A stretch of DNA of 64,000 bases from Streptomyces achromogenes (GTDB taxonomy: Bacteria; Actinomycetota; Actinomycetes; Streptomycetales; Streptomycetaceae). The notes under the pieces were generated by a model. It was not told the DNA's origin and did not search any database. It saw only the letters and a list, made by a program, of their open reading frames with translations. Where the stretch lies: assembly GCF_030816715.1 (NCBI RefSeq), contig NZ_JAUSYH010000001.1, positions 1,054,001 through 1,118,000 on the forward strand, in the 5' to 3' direction. This document shows, in pieces, positions 1 to 9,866 of this stretch. Each line of letters starts with the position of its first letter. Positions within the stretch are counted from its first letter, which is position 1. Position numbers and translations under genes: made by a program.

Positions 1-280
1 ACGTGCGCAATCGCACGGCGGTGATTCCGTACCCCTTGAGAATCGTCAGCAGGTCCTGCTTCTGACCGCTCGCGTTCTTTCAGGAGAAGCCGCGCGCCTC
101 CATCTGCGGCGCCCAGCTGACGTCGACGCCCTTCACGAAAGGCGCTGCGGCGGCGTTGGCCGGTGTCTCTAGTTCGGCGAGCGCGGCGGCGGTGGCAATC
201 GCACCGGCCGTCGCGGAGGTGGCCTTGAGCAGAGTACGGCGGCTCATCGAACCAGAGCAGGATGACTGGCTCGGAGACAT
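1..280 (-). pseudogene. GH53 arabinogalactan endo-beta-1,4-galactanase, 5' part, broken by an in-frame TGA, runs off the window
   Basis: The start is at 278-280, preceded by GGAGAGGAG. The protein begins with a Tat signal (SRRTLLKATSATAG, then an Ala-rich stretch ending NAAAA) and continues FVKGVDVSWAPQMEARGFS, the typical start of secreted GH53 endo-galactanases, which cut the beta-1,4-galactan side chains of pectin. A TGA at 80-82 follows GFS. The same frame then continues with KNASGQKQDLLTILKGYG and AVRLRT, so the stop sits where the family has Trp (GFSWKN); one substitution, TGG to TGA, explains it. The rest of the gene lies outside the window. Family assignment rests on about 95 residues. 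Either a true nonsense mutation or a base-call error at position 80. Confidence 0.7.
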
Positions 281-906
281 TGTCGCTCCTCTCCACCCGA
301 CGACCGCACGTGAGTCGTAGCGGCCGACGGGCGGTTGGTAGTGGGTTGGGGTGTTGGGTTGGGTCGGGAGTTGGGGGTGCGTGTTTCGAGGGCTTGGTGC
401 AGATGAGCGGGGCGGTGGTCGCCGTGGGAGGTGTTCGCACCGATAGGGCGGAGCTGCTCGTCCGAGGGGCCGTCCACACGACGGCCGCAGCGGGTCTCAC
501 TGCGAACCGGCCTTGCCCCGCACCTGGTCGGCCGCCCATGCGGTGCAGCACGGTCGGCCACACGGCGGGGTTCAGGGGTGTGGACGGTTGGCCTTGGTGC
601 CGCTGTTTGAGTGGACCCCGGATCCGGTCAGCGGGCGTGTGTCGTTGGACGTGCCGTACCTGTCGATGTGGGTGCCGTTGAGAAGTTCGCGCACTGTGTC
701 GCCGTGCCGCCGGCTGACGAAGTTCGTGCTGGACGGCTCCCGGCCCAGGGAGGCGCCGGCGGTCGCGCGCAGGGTGGTGTCGGAGGCGGACCGTGAGTCG
801 ACGTCGGGCTGCCGGCGTAGACCACCGGATGCAGCCGGCAGCCCGAGACCTGATGTTGACCAAATCATGACAACCCAACGATCAGGGGCGGTGAGCGGTT
901 TACCCC
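281..906. other. Intergenic stretch, no supported gene
   Basis: About 625 bases between the start of the galactanase gene and the stop of the esterase gene, both read leftwards. Open frames exist on both strands but none has a ribosome site together with a recognisable protein. A G-rich, T-rich segment around 320-385 is low in complexity. No clear operator or terminator was seen. Confidence 0.5.
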
Positions 907-1788
907 TCAGCCGAGGACGGATTCCCACTTGGTTTTGGGCCCGGCCGCGTCGGCAGGGAGGCGGTCCCGTGCGGCGGTGTCGCCATACATGCTCCAGCGC
1001 GCCCAGTCGACGACGGTGTTCGGGAAGCGGTTGTCGCTCCAGAAGCTGGTGTGGCTGCCGCCGAGGAAGGTGAGGAACGCCTTGGGCCAGGTGATCTCCT
1101 TATACGCCTGCCGGGCCGAGCTGTACGAGGTGGTCGAGTCCCGGTCACCGTGGACGAACAGGACCTTGGCGGAGACCGAACGGGACGGGTTGCCCATGTC
1201 CACGCAGGACTGCGGGTTAGCGGAGATGATCCGGCTGTCGGGCCATGAGGTCAGCAGGCCATGCGTGATCATGCCGCCCAAGGAGTGGCCGGAGACGCCG
1301 ACGCCGATGCCGGTGTTGAGGTGCCCGGCCAGCGGTCCGCTCGCGTTGAGTGCGAGGGTGTTGGTGAGGATCTGCGAGACATCCTTGGAGGAGTTGCCGT
1401 TGTTGACGTCGTTGAAGTTGTGGTTGAAGTACGGGGCGGGGACGACGAAGCCCGCCGCGGCCAGGGCCCGGATGATGAACAGGGAGTCCTGCGGGCTGCT
1501 TCCGTAGCCGTGGGTGAAGTTGTAGACGGGGAAGACACCGTTCGCGACCGGGGCGTCCGTCACCGGGCTGCCGCCGGGGGCGCCGGGGGCGGGGTAGTAG
1601 ACATAGGTGGTGCACCGGCGGCTGCCGCGGGTCCAGTCATACCGGCGCACGCCGACCGCATACGGCGTGGTCGGTGCGCCCTGCGGCCTGACGAGGGCGC
1701 CTGCCTGCCCGGTGCCGAGCAGGGACGCGCCCACGCCTGCAGCTCCGGCCGCGCTCAGGGCCAGGAAAGTACGCCGTTGCATGCTCAT
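907..1788 (-). CDS. Tat-exported alpha/beta-hydrolase (PETase/cutinase-like or chlorophyllase-like esterase)
   Basis: 293 aa. The N-terminus MSMQRRTFLALSAAGAAG is a twin-arginine signal peptide ending near residue 30, so the enzyme is secreted. An alpha/beta-hydrolase fold follows, with the oxyanion segment FTHGYGSS (near residue 92), nucleophile elbow GHSLGG (Ser169), an acid in HGDRD (Asp215 or 217) and the catalytic His in GGSHTSF (His246). The pattern resembles the dienelactone hydrolase/polyester-hydrolase group (lipases, cutinases, PETase-like enzymes); the natural ester is unknown. In this locus it could remove acyl or feruloyl groups from plant polysaccharide, which is inference from its neighbours. 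A LacI-type box lies about 200 bases upstream (1984-1997). Confidence 0.8.
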   Translation of the reverse strand: MSMQRRTFLALSAAGAAGVGASLLGTGQAGALVRPQGAPTTPYAVGVRRYDWTRGSRRCTTYVYYPAPGAPGGSPVTDAPVANGVFPVYNFTHGYGSSPQDSLFIIRALAAAGFVVPAPYFNHNFNDVNNGNSSKDVSQILTNTLALNASGPLAGHLNTGIGVGVSGHSLGGMITHGLLTSWPDSRIISANPQSCVDMGNPSRSVSAKVLFVHGDRDSTTSYSSARQAYKEITWPKAFLTFLGGSHTSFWSDNRFPNTVVDWARWSMYGDTAARDRLPADAAGPKTKWESVLG

Positions 1789-2209
1789 AGATGACTCCTG
1801 TGTGAGTGGGGGGATTGCTCGGAAGGGAAACGTGCGCCTGGTTCTTGGGTGAGCACCCGTCGCGCTTGAGGGAGTCCGTCACGACGTCGTTCTCCAGCGC
1901 GCTCGCCGGTCCAGGCGCGACCGCAACGGTCGAGCCGACCTGCCGTGACACACGCATGGAGATGCCTCGCCCGCCACATGTCTGTGAACGCTCCCACGCC
2001 AGTCGAACAACAGAACCGGACCCTGTGCGGTTGGCCGGCGGTCGGCTCACCCCTGCGATGTCCGCCGCTCGCCCTCGGTCAACACCAGCGGATTCAGCCT
2101 GCTGTCGCCTATTTCCTCCAGCAGACCGCAGCCGACAGCTGCCGCGACCGACCGGGCCGAACCGAGACGAACCACGCCTCACCTGGCGAGACGCGAACTC
2201 AGGACCAGA
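1789..2209. other. Intergenic region upstream of the esterase gene
   Basis: Roughly 420 bases between the GH43 gene's stop and the esterase start; both genes read leftwards. It holds the LacI-type box at 1984-1997. I see no further gene with a credible ribosome site or product. Confidence 0.5.
1984..1997. promoter_or_regulatory. LacI-family-type operator (half of the palindrome strongly conserved)
   Basis: GTGAACGCTCCCAC; its reverse complement GTGGGAGCGTTCAC shares the first 12 bases with the box at 4351-4366. Both resemble the TGGGAGCGCTCCCA boxes bound by CebR-type LacI regulators of sugar genes in Streptomyces. It lies upstream of the secreted esterase gene. No LacI gene is in this window, so the regulator would be encoded elsewhere. 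Confidence 0.5.
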
Positions 2210-3751
2210 TCACTGGCCGGTTTGCACCAGCTCGAAGTCGTCGACGTTCACCCAGTTGCCCGGATTCGCATCGGAGGCCACACCGACCTGGATCGACCCT
2301 TTGGTCACGGTGATGCCGGAGATGCCGACCTTCGTCCAGGTGCCTATCGGCTGGTTTACAGCACGGTCCATTTCGCCCGCGCCGAAGTTCTTGGCGAAGA
2401 TGTCCGCCGCCTTCTGCCCGCCGCTGCTCTTGACCCAGGCCGACAGAGTGTACGTCCCGTTCGGGACCGTGATGGTCTGGTACATGGCGGCCTTGTAGGC
2501 GGAGGCGTAGGACTGCGCAATCGCCCAGCGTCCGGTGTGTCCGCCGAGGTGGTTGCTGTTCGGATCGCTGCTGACGTTCGACGAGTTCGTCCATCCGGCG
2601 AGCTCCTTCTGGGAGACCCGGTCGGCCTCGACGCTGGGGTTCAGGACGTGGTTGTTGCCGCTGCCGACGGACCATGTGCCCGCGGCGGCGTCGACGTTCC
2701 ACTGGTTCAGTGAATGGAAGACCGGCGTCGTCCCGTCGAAGGTGACCGGAACCCACTGGTTGTAGCCGATGCCGTTGCCGGCGAAGTCGCTCCAGCGGTC
2801 GCCTCCGAACATGACGAACGATCCCGATGAACCGCTCACCTCGAACGCCAGGCCGGTCTGCGTCACATGTGAGAAGTCGGCGTCCGTGCCCTGCAGAACG
2901 AACTCCGAAGAATATCCGCTGCTTATCTTCGACGACTTGATGCAGTAGGTGTGGGACGCGTTCCAGCCGTGCAGATCCGAGGAGCAGAAGTAGTACGTCC
3001 CGGCGTGCTTGAACATGATGTTGCCTTCACGCCCGCCCGCTGAACTGCTGTAGATCCGCGTGGCGTTGTCGACGTGCAGGTAGTCGGAGGAGCGCAGCGG
3101 GGCGACGTACAGGTTCGAGCGGCCGCTCTTGTTGCTGAAGATGAGGTAGGCCCGTCCGTCGTCATCGGTGAAGACCGATTGGTCGCCGGACATGCCGGTG
3201 CTGACGTTGCCGATGCTCGACTGCGTGCCCGCGCGGCTGAAGTGGCCCGCCGGAGTGCTGCTCGTGCCGAACACGAGCCCGCTGTTGAGCTGGGAGACCA
3301 GCACGTACTTGCCGGTGTTGGGGTTGTGTGCGACACCCACCCGGCCGACCCAGGATGATCCACCGATGTCCGAGGAGGTCATCGCGTTTCCCTCGAACTT
3401 CCAGTGCACCAGGTCGGTGGAGGAGTAACAGGTGATGGCGTTGAACGACGTGTTGCTGTTCTTCCCGCCGGCGGGGTTGTTGTAGTAGCTGACGGCTCCG
3501 TTGTACTTCACGCCGTACCAGTAGTACGTGTTGCCGACTTTCAGCACACCTCCGCCTTGGGAGTAGATCGGGTTCCCGGAGGTGTCCTTCCAGAAGACGT
3601 CGTTCTGCAGCACCGGGGCGGCAGCGGCCGCTGCATTCTGGGGCAGAGGGGCCGCGGCTCTCGCGTCGGCGAAGTCGCCGAAGAAGGCCAAGGCGATCAC
3701 GAAGGGGAACAGCAGTGCAGCGATCGTCCATCGGGGAAGTTTTCCCAGCAT
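2210..3751 (-). CDS. Secreted GH43 galactanase-like glycosidase with C-terminal carbohydrate-binding module
   Basis: 513 aa from the ATG at 3749-3751, chosen because GGAGG sits 8 bases upstream and a signal peptide starts there (MLGKLPRWTIAALLFPFVIA, cleavage near ADARAAA). Residues about 50-370 form a five-bladed propeller of GH43 type (VFWKDTSGNPIYSQGG, YYWYGVKYNG, GRVGVAHNPNTGKYV, GMSGDQSVFTDDDGRAYLIF, REGNIMFKHAGTYYF). This matches the exo-beta-1,3-galactanase-like branch of GH43, which acts on arabinogalactan. From about residue 390 a jelly-roll domain (HVLNPSVEADRVSQ to the end) looks like a carbohydrate-binding module. The stop of a degraded beta-helix gene lies 2 bases upstream of the start, so the two were once one operon. 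The exact substrate is uncertain. Confidence 0.8.
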   Translation of the reverse strand: MLGKLPRWTIAALLFPFVIALAFFGDFADARAAAPLPQNAAAAAAPVLQNDVFWKDTSGNPIYSQGGGVLKVGNTYYWYGVKYNGAVSYYNNPAGGKNSNTSFNAITCYSSTDLVHWKFEGNAMTSSDIGGSSWVGRVGVAHNPNTGKYVLVSQLNSGLVFGTSSTPAGHFSRAGTQSSIGNVSTGMSGDQSVFTDDDGRAYLIFSNKSGRSNLYVAPLRSSDYLHVDNATRIYSSSAGGREGNIMFKHAGTYYFCSSDLHGWNASHTYCIKSSKISSGYSSEFVLQGTDADFSHVTQTGLAFEVSGSSGSFVMFGGDRWSDFAGNGIGYNQWVPVTFDGTTPVFHSLNQWNVDAAAGTWSVGSGNNHVLNPSVEADRVSQKELAGWTNSSNVSSDPNSNHLGGHTGRWAIAQSYASAYKAAMYQTITVPNGTYTLSAWVKSSGGQKAADIFAKNFGAGEMDRAVNQPIGTWTKVGISGITVTKGSIQVGVASDANPGNWVNVDDFELVQTGQ

Positions 3752-3752
3752 T

Positions 3753-3959
3753 TCACATCCTCCGCTTCGGTTGCTCTCCAGGCTGTTCGGTCGAGGTTCC
3801 GAGATGGTGGGCGGTACCGGTCTGGTTCTCGAAGGACCCGATGTTCGGCAGGCGGTTGCAGACCGTAGCCCCCGTGTAGTTGACACCGCCGTTGTCGGTC
3901 ACGCTGACGCCGGTGTCGATGGCCGGCGAGCCCGCCTCGGCACCGGTCTCTCCGGCCAC
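3753..3959 (-). pseudogene. C-terminal remnant of a right-handed beta-helix protein (pectate-lyase type)
   Basis: The frame reads AEAGSPAIDTGVSVTDN, then PNIGSFENQ near its end. This is the usual closing segment of secreted beta-helix polysaccharide lyases (compare LIDKGVNV...APDLGAFER at the end of the intact gene at 8145-9482). Upstream of about 3950 the frame loses all similarity and no signal peptide or helix repeats exist. Its stop falls in the ribosome site of the GH43 gene, which suggests the ancestor was translationally coupled to it. Likely a relic left by a deletion. Confidence 0.5.
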
Positions 3960-4792
3960 CCGTCACCTACTGCCGACGGACGTGCCGAGGATGATGCGGT
4001 GATCCGGTCGTCACAGGTGATCCGTGGTCGCAGACGTCGAGTTGAGTGCGGACCGGTGTGCAGTCGATTGTCGTGTCGCGGTGCTGGACTCATGTCGTGC
4101 CAGCTTCATGTGCCGGCCGTCAGCGTCATGTCCTGGCTCGTCAACGCCATGTCCCGGCGCGTCAGCGTCGTCGCGATCCACACGCCGGCGGGGTCGAGAG
4201 CGAACAGGTTCTCCACCTGCCGCGTCGCGCAGCGCGCGCCCAACGCGACACCGTGCGTGAACGCCCGCGTGAATCAGGCACGATGACCTCCGATGTGGGG
4301 GCGAGTGGACACGGCACCCGAGGTGAGAGGTGATCGTTCACTCTGGAGGCGTGGGAGCGTTCCCACGTCGGCGAGAGTAGGAAGGCTCCGACGCGTCGTC
4401 AAGGATTTTGTCCGACTCTGCTGTTCGGTCATGTTCGAATGCGACAACTCGGGACACCCGGCAGAACAACGCCCCACCATCATCCCGTGCTCCTGCGAAG
4501 TGCATCTGACCTGCGCCTCCCTCTCCTGATCGCAGCCGGTCAGGCCGCATGCCACCGCGCTGCGTCAGCAGCTCTCAAGCATTGCGCTACCCGCCAATCC
4601 GCCAGATCCCGTTGACAGGTACGCGTCCTGCCGGGAAGCTGCGTGACACATCCCACGCTCGTCGACGCCTAGGGCTCTGCCCCACCGTCAGGCCCCGATC
4701 TGTGAACGAACACAGACCTGGGTGGGCTGAATCTGCGCCGCTGACCGTCCAGCCTCCACAGACCGGCACCCGTGCCCGCGCCCGGAGAACCC
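3960..4792. other. Divergent intergenic region with LacI-type operator
   Basis: About 830 bases between the leftward GH43/beta-helix unit and the rightward acetylesterase gene. It carries the palindrome at 4351-4366. Frames in 4046-4550 lack coding features that I trust. Confidence 0.5.
4351..4366. promoter_or_regulatory. LacI-family-type operator, palindrome GTGGGA-N4-TCCCAC
   Basis: GTGGGAGCGTTCCCAC has perfect 6-base arms and resembles CebR/LacI-type boxes (TGGGAGCGCTCCCA). It is placed between divergently read polysaccharide genes (GH43 unit to the left, acetylesterase/GH2/PL9 to the right) and could control both. The 1984-1997 box shares 12 of its bases. Confidence 0.6.
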
Positions 4793-5641
4793 ATGAAGAG
4801 CCTTCGGATCCTTCTCACGACCACGATGGTGGTCGCCTTGCGGCATCCGGTGCCTCAGCGGCCGGCAGCGCCGCGGGACACTGTTCCGGTACCGCCCTGC
4901 CGCGGCACCGGCGGGGCGGGCGCCTGCCCGGCCGATCACCGTGTGGCTGGCCGGTGACTCCACCATGGCCAATCCCAGTAGCCGTTGCCCCGTCGGCTGG
5001 GGCAGCCAGTTCGACGCCCTGTTCAACAGCGAAGTCGTCGTCAAGAACCGGGCCGTCGGCGGTCGCAGCATCCAGACCTGGTTGTACGAGTCGAACGTGA
5101 GCAACACCAAGGGCCCCGACGGCGAGTGCCGGCTCAGGTCCAACGCGTACTCGTCGCGCCGGCAGTCGATGCTGAACGCCACCACCGGGATGAAGCCCGG
5201 CGACCACCTCTTCATCCAGTTCGGCATCAACGACACCGCCTCGGCCTGCCCGCAGCACGTCGGCAGGCCCCGCTTCCAAGTGATGACCATGATCGCGCAG
5301 GCCGCCCTGGCCCGGGGCGCGCACCTCATCCTGCTCACCTCGGTAGCCGCCATCACCTGCTCCGGCGGTACGGCCACCAAGAACCCGGCCTTCGTCCCCC
5401 AGACGTTCGCGGCCGGAACAGCCACCGAAGCACCCGTCGTCGACCTCAAGACACTGAGCGTCTCGCTCTACAACAGCCTGCGCTCTGCCCGAACAACGGT
5501 GACTACGGATCAGGCCCGTTGGGCGCGTTCTTCTGCAACGACCACACCCACTTCGAAACCTACGGCGCGCAGCGTATGGCCCGCCTTGTCGCCGACGACA
5601 CACGCCGCAAGGACCTCCCGCTCGCCACATACCTCAGGTAG
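4793..5641 (+). pseudogene. SGNH rhamnogalacturonan acetylesterase, frameshifted up to three times
   Basis: The start ATG at 4793 opens a signal peptide (MKSLRILLTTTMVVA). The next part of the signal (LAASGASAAGSAAG) is one frame back; the catalytic start (RPITVWLAGDSTM, block I with the Ser nucleophile) is another frame back from about 4900. The body continues VVKNRAVGGRSIQTW (block II), FIQFGINDTAS (block III) to VSLYNSLR near 5485. The end is then one frame back again: LCPNNGDYG, FFCNDHTHFETYGA (block V with Asp and His) and PLATYLR, stop at 5639-5641. All three shifts are the size of one missing base. The enzyme would remove acetyl groups from rhamnogalacturonan I. Intact blocks on both sides favour sequencing deletions, but decay is possible. 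Confidence 0.65.
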
Positions 5642-5764
5642 CCACGCCCTGACGACAGCGGCCCACACTGAGCCGGACCGGACTCCGGACGTTCCGGCTC
5701 CCGCTGACCAACTGCCCGCCGCCCGCGCAACTCTCGCGCGATCGGCGGGCAGGAAGGACCCGAT

Positions 5765-8079
5765 GTGCCTTCTCCATCCCCCTCTGCAGGTTCCGGGCGG
5801 ATCACCCGCCGAACCCTGCTCGCAGTTCGCACCCCACCCGCCGATTCCCTGGTCTGGAGAGCCCGAGTCTGCGCGCTCGCTTTCCTGCTGATGGCACCGC
5901 TGGCCCTCGCCTGCACGACAGACGCCGCCTCGGCCGGCGCCACCTCCGTGGCTGTGACCAGCACCGGCACCGCGACCAGGTACCGCACGGTCACGGACTT
6001 CGACCCCGGCTGGCACTTCCACTATGGCGACGCGAGCGGCGCGAGCGGCGCCTCCTACGACGACAGTGGCTGGCGCGGGCTGAGTGTGCCGCACGACTGG
6101 AGCATCGAGGGCCGGACCCCGCCGTCAGACCCGTACTCCCAGTCGGCGTCGAGCACGGGCCGCGGCGGCTATCTGCCCTCGGGCATCGGCTGGTACCGCA
6201 AGCACTTCTCACTGGCCGGGGTGCCCGCCGACCGCAAGGTGTACATCGAGTTCGACGGCGTGATGGCCAATGCCAGCGTGTACGTCAACGGCAAACTGAT
6301 CGGCACCCATCCCAACGGCTGCACCAGCTTCCGCTACGACATCACAGGCGCGGTGAAGGCCGGCGATACCGACAACCTGATCGCCGTCAAGACCGACACC
6401 AGCCTGCAGCCGGCCTCCCGGTACTACACCGGGGCCGGCATCTACCGCGACGTGCGCCTCATCGCGACCGACCCGGTGCACATCGACCAATGGGCCACCT
6501 ACGTCACCACGCCGAACGTGCGCAGTTCCGCCGCCACGGTCCACGCGCAGACCACCGTGGTGAACAACGGCACCACCGCTGCGAGCGTCAGCGTCCGAGG
6601 GGTGCTGAGCGATCCTGACGGCACCGCGCTCCCCGCCGTCACCACGGCCGCCAGGACCGTCCCCGCGGGCGCCTCCGCCGCCTTCGGCTACGACATCCCC
6701 GTCACCAACCCCAGGCTGTGGGACCTGAAAACACCGGACATGTACGAGCTGGCGACCTACGTCAACGTCGGCGGCATCCCGGTCGACGACGACCTCACTC
6801 CGGTCGGCATCCGCAGCCTCGCCTTCAGCCCCATCGGCGGGATGAGTCTGAACGGCCACAGCGTCAAGCTGCAGGGGACCGCGCTGCACCAGGACTACCA
6901 CGCCCTCGGGACCGCCGCCCCGCAGCGCGCAGTGCAGCGGCGGCTCGCCCAGCTCAAGGCCCTGGGGGTCAACGCCATCCGCACCGCGCACGAACCCCCC
7001 AGCCCGGCCTTCCTGGAACTCACCGACCGGATGGGCTTCCTGGTCCTGGACGAGTTCTTCGACACCTGGACACAGCACAAGTACAGCGACGCCGGCGACT
7101 ACGCCACCTACTTCAACCGCACGGCGTCCTCGCCCACCGGCACACCGGCCGTCCCGGGCGCGAGCGGATCGGCGCCCTGGTACCAGGTCGACACCACCGG
7201 CATCGTCATGCGCGACCGCGGTCACCCCAGCGTGGTGATGTGGAGCGCCGGCAACGAGATCCGCGACCCGCTCTCCACCCGGCAGCCGCTGCTGAGCAGG
7301 ATGGTGTCGATCTCGCACGCCCTGGATCCGTCCCGCCCTGTCACCCAGGCGCTCTTCCGGCCCAAGGACAGCGGCGACGTCACCGGCGCCACCCGCACCA
7401 CGCTGGACACCTTCGGCGGCAACTACCGGCCGACGAGGTGGTGGCCGCGATGGGCATGTCGGCCAAGCGACCAGGCCTGCTCACCGAGATGGGCACCGAC
7501 ACCTCGTCCTGGACGACGGTGAAGAACAACCCGGGCCTGCTCGGCGAGTTCCTCTGGACCGGCGCCGACTACCTCGGGGAGGCCGACGGTCTGTGGCCCA
7601 CCGTGGGAAGCAGCTCCGGCCTCATGGACGCGGTCGGCACGGTACGGCCCATCGGGTATGCGTGGCAGAGCGCTTGGGGTGCTCCCCACACCTCACCGCC
7701 ACCTACGGGGACGACGGCCAGCCGGGTGGTGCTCAAGCCCGACCACGGCACCGTATCGACGGACACCGACGACATCTCCTATGCACAGGCCGCCGTCACC
7801 GACTCCTCCGGCCGGGTCGTGACCGGTTCGTCCGCTCCGGTCACCTTCAGCATCAGCGGGCCGGGCGTGATCGTGGCGGTCGACAGCGGCAGCCAGACGC
7901 AGGAGAGCTACCGCGGCAGTGTACGCAAGGCCTACCACGGGTTCGCGTACGCCCTCGTCCGGGCGACCGGGCCGGGCACTATCACCGTCACCGCCCGAGC
8001 GGACGGCCTCACCCTGGGCACGACCACGCTGACCGGCACAACGGCACCCTTCGTGCCGTGCTCGGGAACCTGCGACTGA
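5765..8079 (+). pseudogene. Secreted GH2 beta-galactosidase-like glycoside hydrolase, one frameshift near 7430
   Basis: GTG start at 5765 after AGGAAGG; the N-terminus (RITRRTLLAV, then a hydrophobic stretch to LALAC) is an export signal. Domains in order: jelly-roll sugar-binding (DWSIEGRTP, GVMANASVYVNGKLIG), Ig-like linker, TIM barrel (GVNAIRTAHEPPSPAF, LVLDEFFDTW) with acid/base Glu in MWSAGNEI. At about 7430 the frame drops back by one; it resumes as PADEVVAAMGM, the likely nucleophile Glu in LLTEMGTDTS, then GEFLWTGADYLGEA and a C-terminal Ig-like domain ending SGTCD. One missing base in the CCGGCCGACG segment accounts for it. With 11 bases or so of context intact either side, sequencing error is quite possible. 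Likely releases galactose from pectic galactan. Confidence 0.7.
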
Positions 8080-8144
8080 CCCACAACGGCGCGGCGCCGG
8101 ACCCGAGTTCACCCACCTGCGTTCCGAGCAAACTGGAGAAGAGA

Positions 8145-9482
8145 ATGAAACGTTCCAAGCACGGGAGGCTCGCTCTCCCGGCCGCCGCGGTCCTGGCGGC
8201 CGTCGCCACGACGGTCGTCGGGTCGGCGGCATCCGGCAACGCGGCAGCCGGGAAGGTCTTCTACGTCTCCCCCACCGGCGGCGACAGCGCCGCCGGAAGC
8301 GAAGCGGCTCCCTGGAAGACGTTCGCCCACGCCCAGTCCGTCGCGCAGGCCGGTGACACGGTCTACTTCCGCGGCGGCACGTACGCCTACTCCCGCGCGA
8401 ACGCGGGCTGCAAGAGCCAGACCGACAGAGTGGACGCCATCACCCTGAACAAGAGCGGCAGTTCAAGCAGTCTCATCAACTACGTGGCCTATCCGGGAGA
8501 AAAGCCGGTCTTCGACTTCTCGCAGATGAAGGACGACTGCCGGATCAAGGGCATCGACGTCACCGGCAACTGGATCCGACTCAAGGGGCTGACGGTCACC
8601 GGGGTCCCGCAGAACAACAACCTCAACCACGAGTCCTGGGGAATCTGGATCTCCGGAAGCAACAACACCTTCGAACAGCTGGACCTGCACCACAACATGG
8701 GCCCCGGTCTGTTCATCCAGGACGGCGGCGGCAACCTCGTCCTCAACTCCGACTCCCACCACAACTACGACCCGCACACCTCCAACGGGGCCGGCGAGAG
8801 CGCCGACGGTTTCGGCGCCCACATCTCGGCCAACCATCCCGGCAACGTCTTCCGGGGCGACCGCGCGTGGTGGAACTCCGACGACGGCTTCGACCTCATC
8901 AACGCGTTCTCGTCCGTCACCATCGAGAACTCCTGGGCATGGCTCAACGGCTACCTGCCCGGGACCACCACCCCGTCCGGCAACGGCAACGGCTTCAAAG
9001 CCGGCGGCTACGGCGGCAAGTACGTCTCCAACGGGGTCAAGCACACCGTCCGCTCCTCCGTGGCGTTCAACAACCGGTCTTCCGGCTTCTACGCCAACCA
9101 CCACACCGTCGCGAACGACTTCTTCAACAACACGAGTTACGAAAACCACCCCGACTTCAACATGCTCGGTATCTCCCGGACCGGTGCCGCCATCGGCCTG
9201 GGCAACCTGCGTAACAACATCGCCTACACCGGCACCCTGTTGTCGAACATGACCGGGACCAGCGCCTCGTACAACTCCTGGAATCTGAACGTCAACCTGT
9301 CCAACTCCCAGTTCCAGAGCGTGTCGACATCAGGCTGGGACGCGTCCCGCCAAGCCGACGGGAGCCTGCCGGTACTGCCGTATCTGCGCCTCGCGTCGAA
9401 CAGCACCCTGATCGACAAGGGCGTCAACGTCGGCCTGCCCTACAACGGTTCGGCCCCGGACCTCGGCGCCTTCGAACGCTGA
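8145..9482 (+). CDS. Secreted right-handed beta-helix protein, PL9 pectate-lyase-like
   Basis: 445 aa from ATG 8145, with GGAGAAG 6 bases upstream and a Sec signal (MKRSKHGRLALPAAAVLAAV to SGNAAA). The body is a parallel beta-helix with the PL9 order of motifs: KVFYVSPTGGDS, WKTFAHAQSVAQAGDTVYFR, then ADGFGAHISANH, AWWNSDDGFDLINA, SWAWLNGY, GNGNGFKAGGYG and a closing APDLGAFER. The Asp-rich NSDDGFDL segment is the usual calcium site. PL9 lyases use a Lys in the DGFxAK segment as base; here that place reads DGFGAH, so activity or specificity may differ. Follows the GH2 gene by 65 bases and is probably co-transcribed. Confidence 0.75.
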   Translation: MKRSKHGRLALPAAAVLAAVATTVVGSAASGNAAAGKVFYVSPTGGDSAAGSEAAPWKTFAHAQSVAQAGDTVYFRGGTYAYSRANAGCKSQTDRVDAITLNKSGSSSSLINYVAYPGEKPVFDFSQMKDDCRIKGIDVTGNWIRLKGLTVTGVPQNNNLNHESWGIWISGSNNTFEQLDLHHNMGPGLFIQDGGGNLVLNSDSHHNYDPHTSNGAGESADGFGAHISANHPGNVFRGDRAWWNSDDGFDLINAFSSVTIENSWAWLNGYLPGTTTPSGNGNGFKAGGYGGKYVSNGVKHTVRSSVAFNNRSSGFYANHHTVANDFFNNTSYENHPDFNMLGISRTGAAIGLGNLRNNIAYTGTLLSNMTGTSASYNSWNLNVNLSNSQFQSVSTSGWDASRQADGSLPVLPYLRLASNSTLIDKGVNVGLPYNGSAPDLGAFER

Positions 9483-9835
9483 CCCGCGCCGCCCGCGCGA
9501 CAGCCCCCGGGACGCCCTGGCCGCTGCCACGCAAGGGGGTCGCGGGGCGAAGGACCGCGTCCGACGGGCTGGTGCCGACCGCTCGGCGGGGTGGCTCCGC
9601 CAGCCTGCTCCGAGTTCGCCTTCCTGAAGCGGGTCCTGAGTGATCGTCAGGCATGCGTGGACCGCTCCCCAACGGCGACGGTCCTCGGCAGCGGCCCCCA
9701 ATGGACTCACCGGCCCCGACGAGACATACACGCTGCCCGCCCGCCAGGACTTCGGGCCCGCCTGTGGCCTCGCCACGGGCAAGCACGTCGAGCTGGCGAG
9801 ACCCAGCGGAATCCGGTTCTTGAGGACACGTCGAA

Positions 9836-9866
9836 CCGGAGTGCCGGGATTTTCCCGGCACTCCGG
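9836..9866. terminator. Strong hairpin, 14-bp perfect stem
   Basis: CCGGAGTGCCGGGA (9836-9849) pairs perfectly with TCCCGGCACTCCGG (9853-9866) across a TTT loop. No long T run follows, as is common in Streptomyces. It lies 350 bases beyond the PL9-like gene and would end transcription of the pectin unit from the left. Confidence 0.6.

Noticed and set aside
30..45. GAGAATCGTC segment resembling a half operator in the galactanase gene
   Set aside because: Only one arm is present and it lies inside coding sequence of the pectin locus, so it is taken as chance.
572..928. Minus-strand frame with a Ser/Thr-rich stretch possibly like an arabinose-binding domain
   Set aside because: The similarity is too vague, there is no start or ribosome site, and the frame overlaps the esterase gene's end.
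8141..8147. GAGAATG before the PL9-like gene
   Set aside because: It is part of the ribosome site and start codon and has no second arm at the 5-base spacing.
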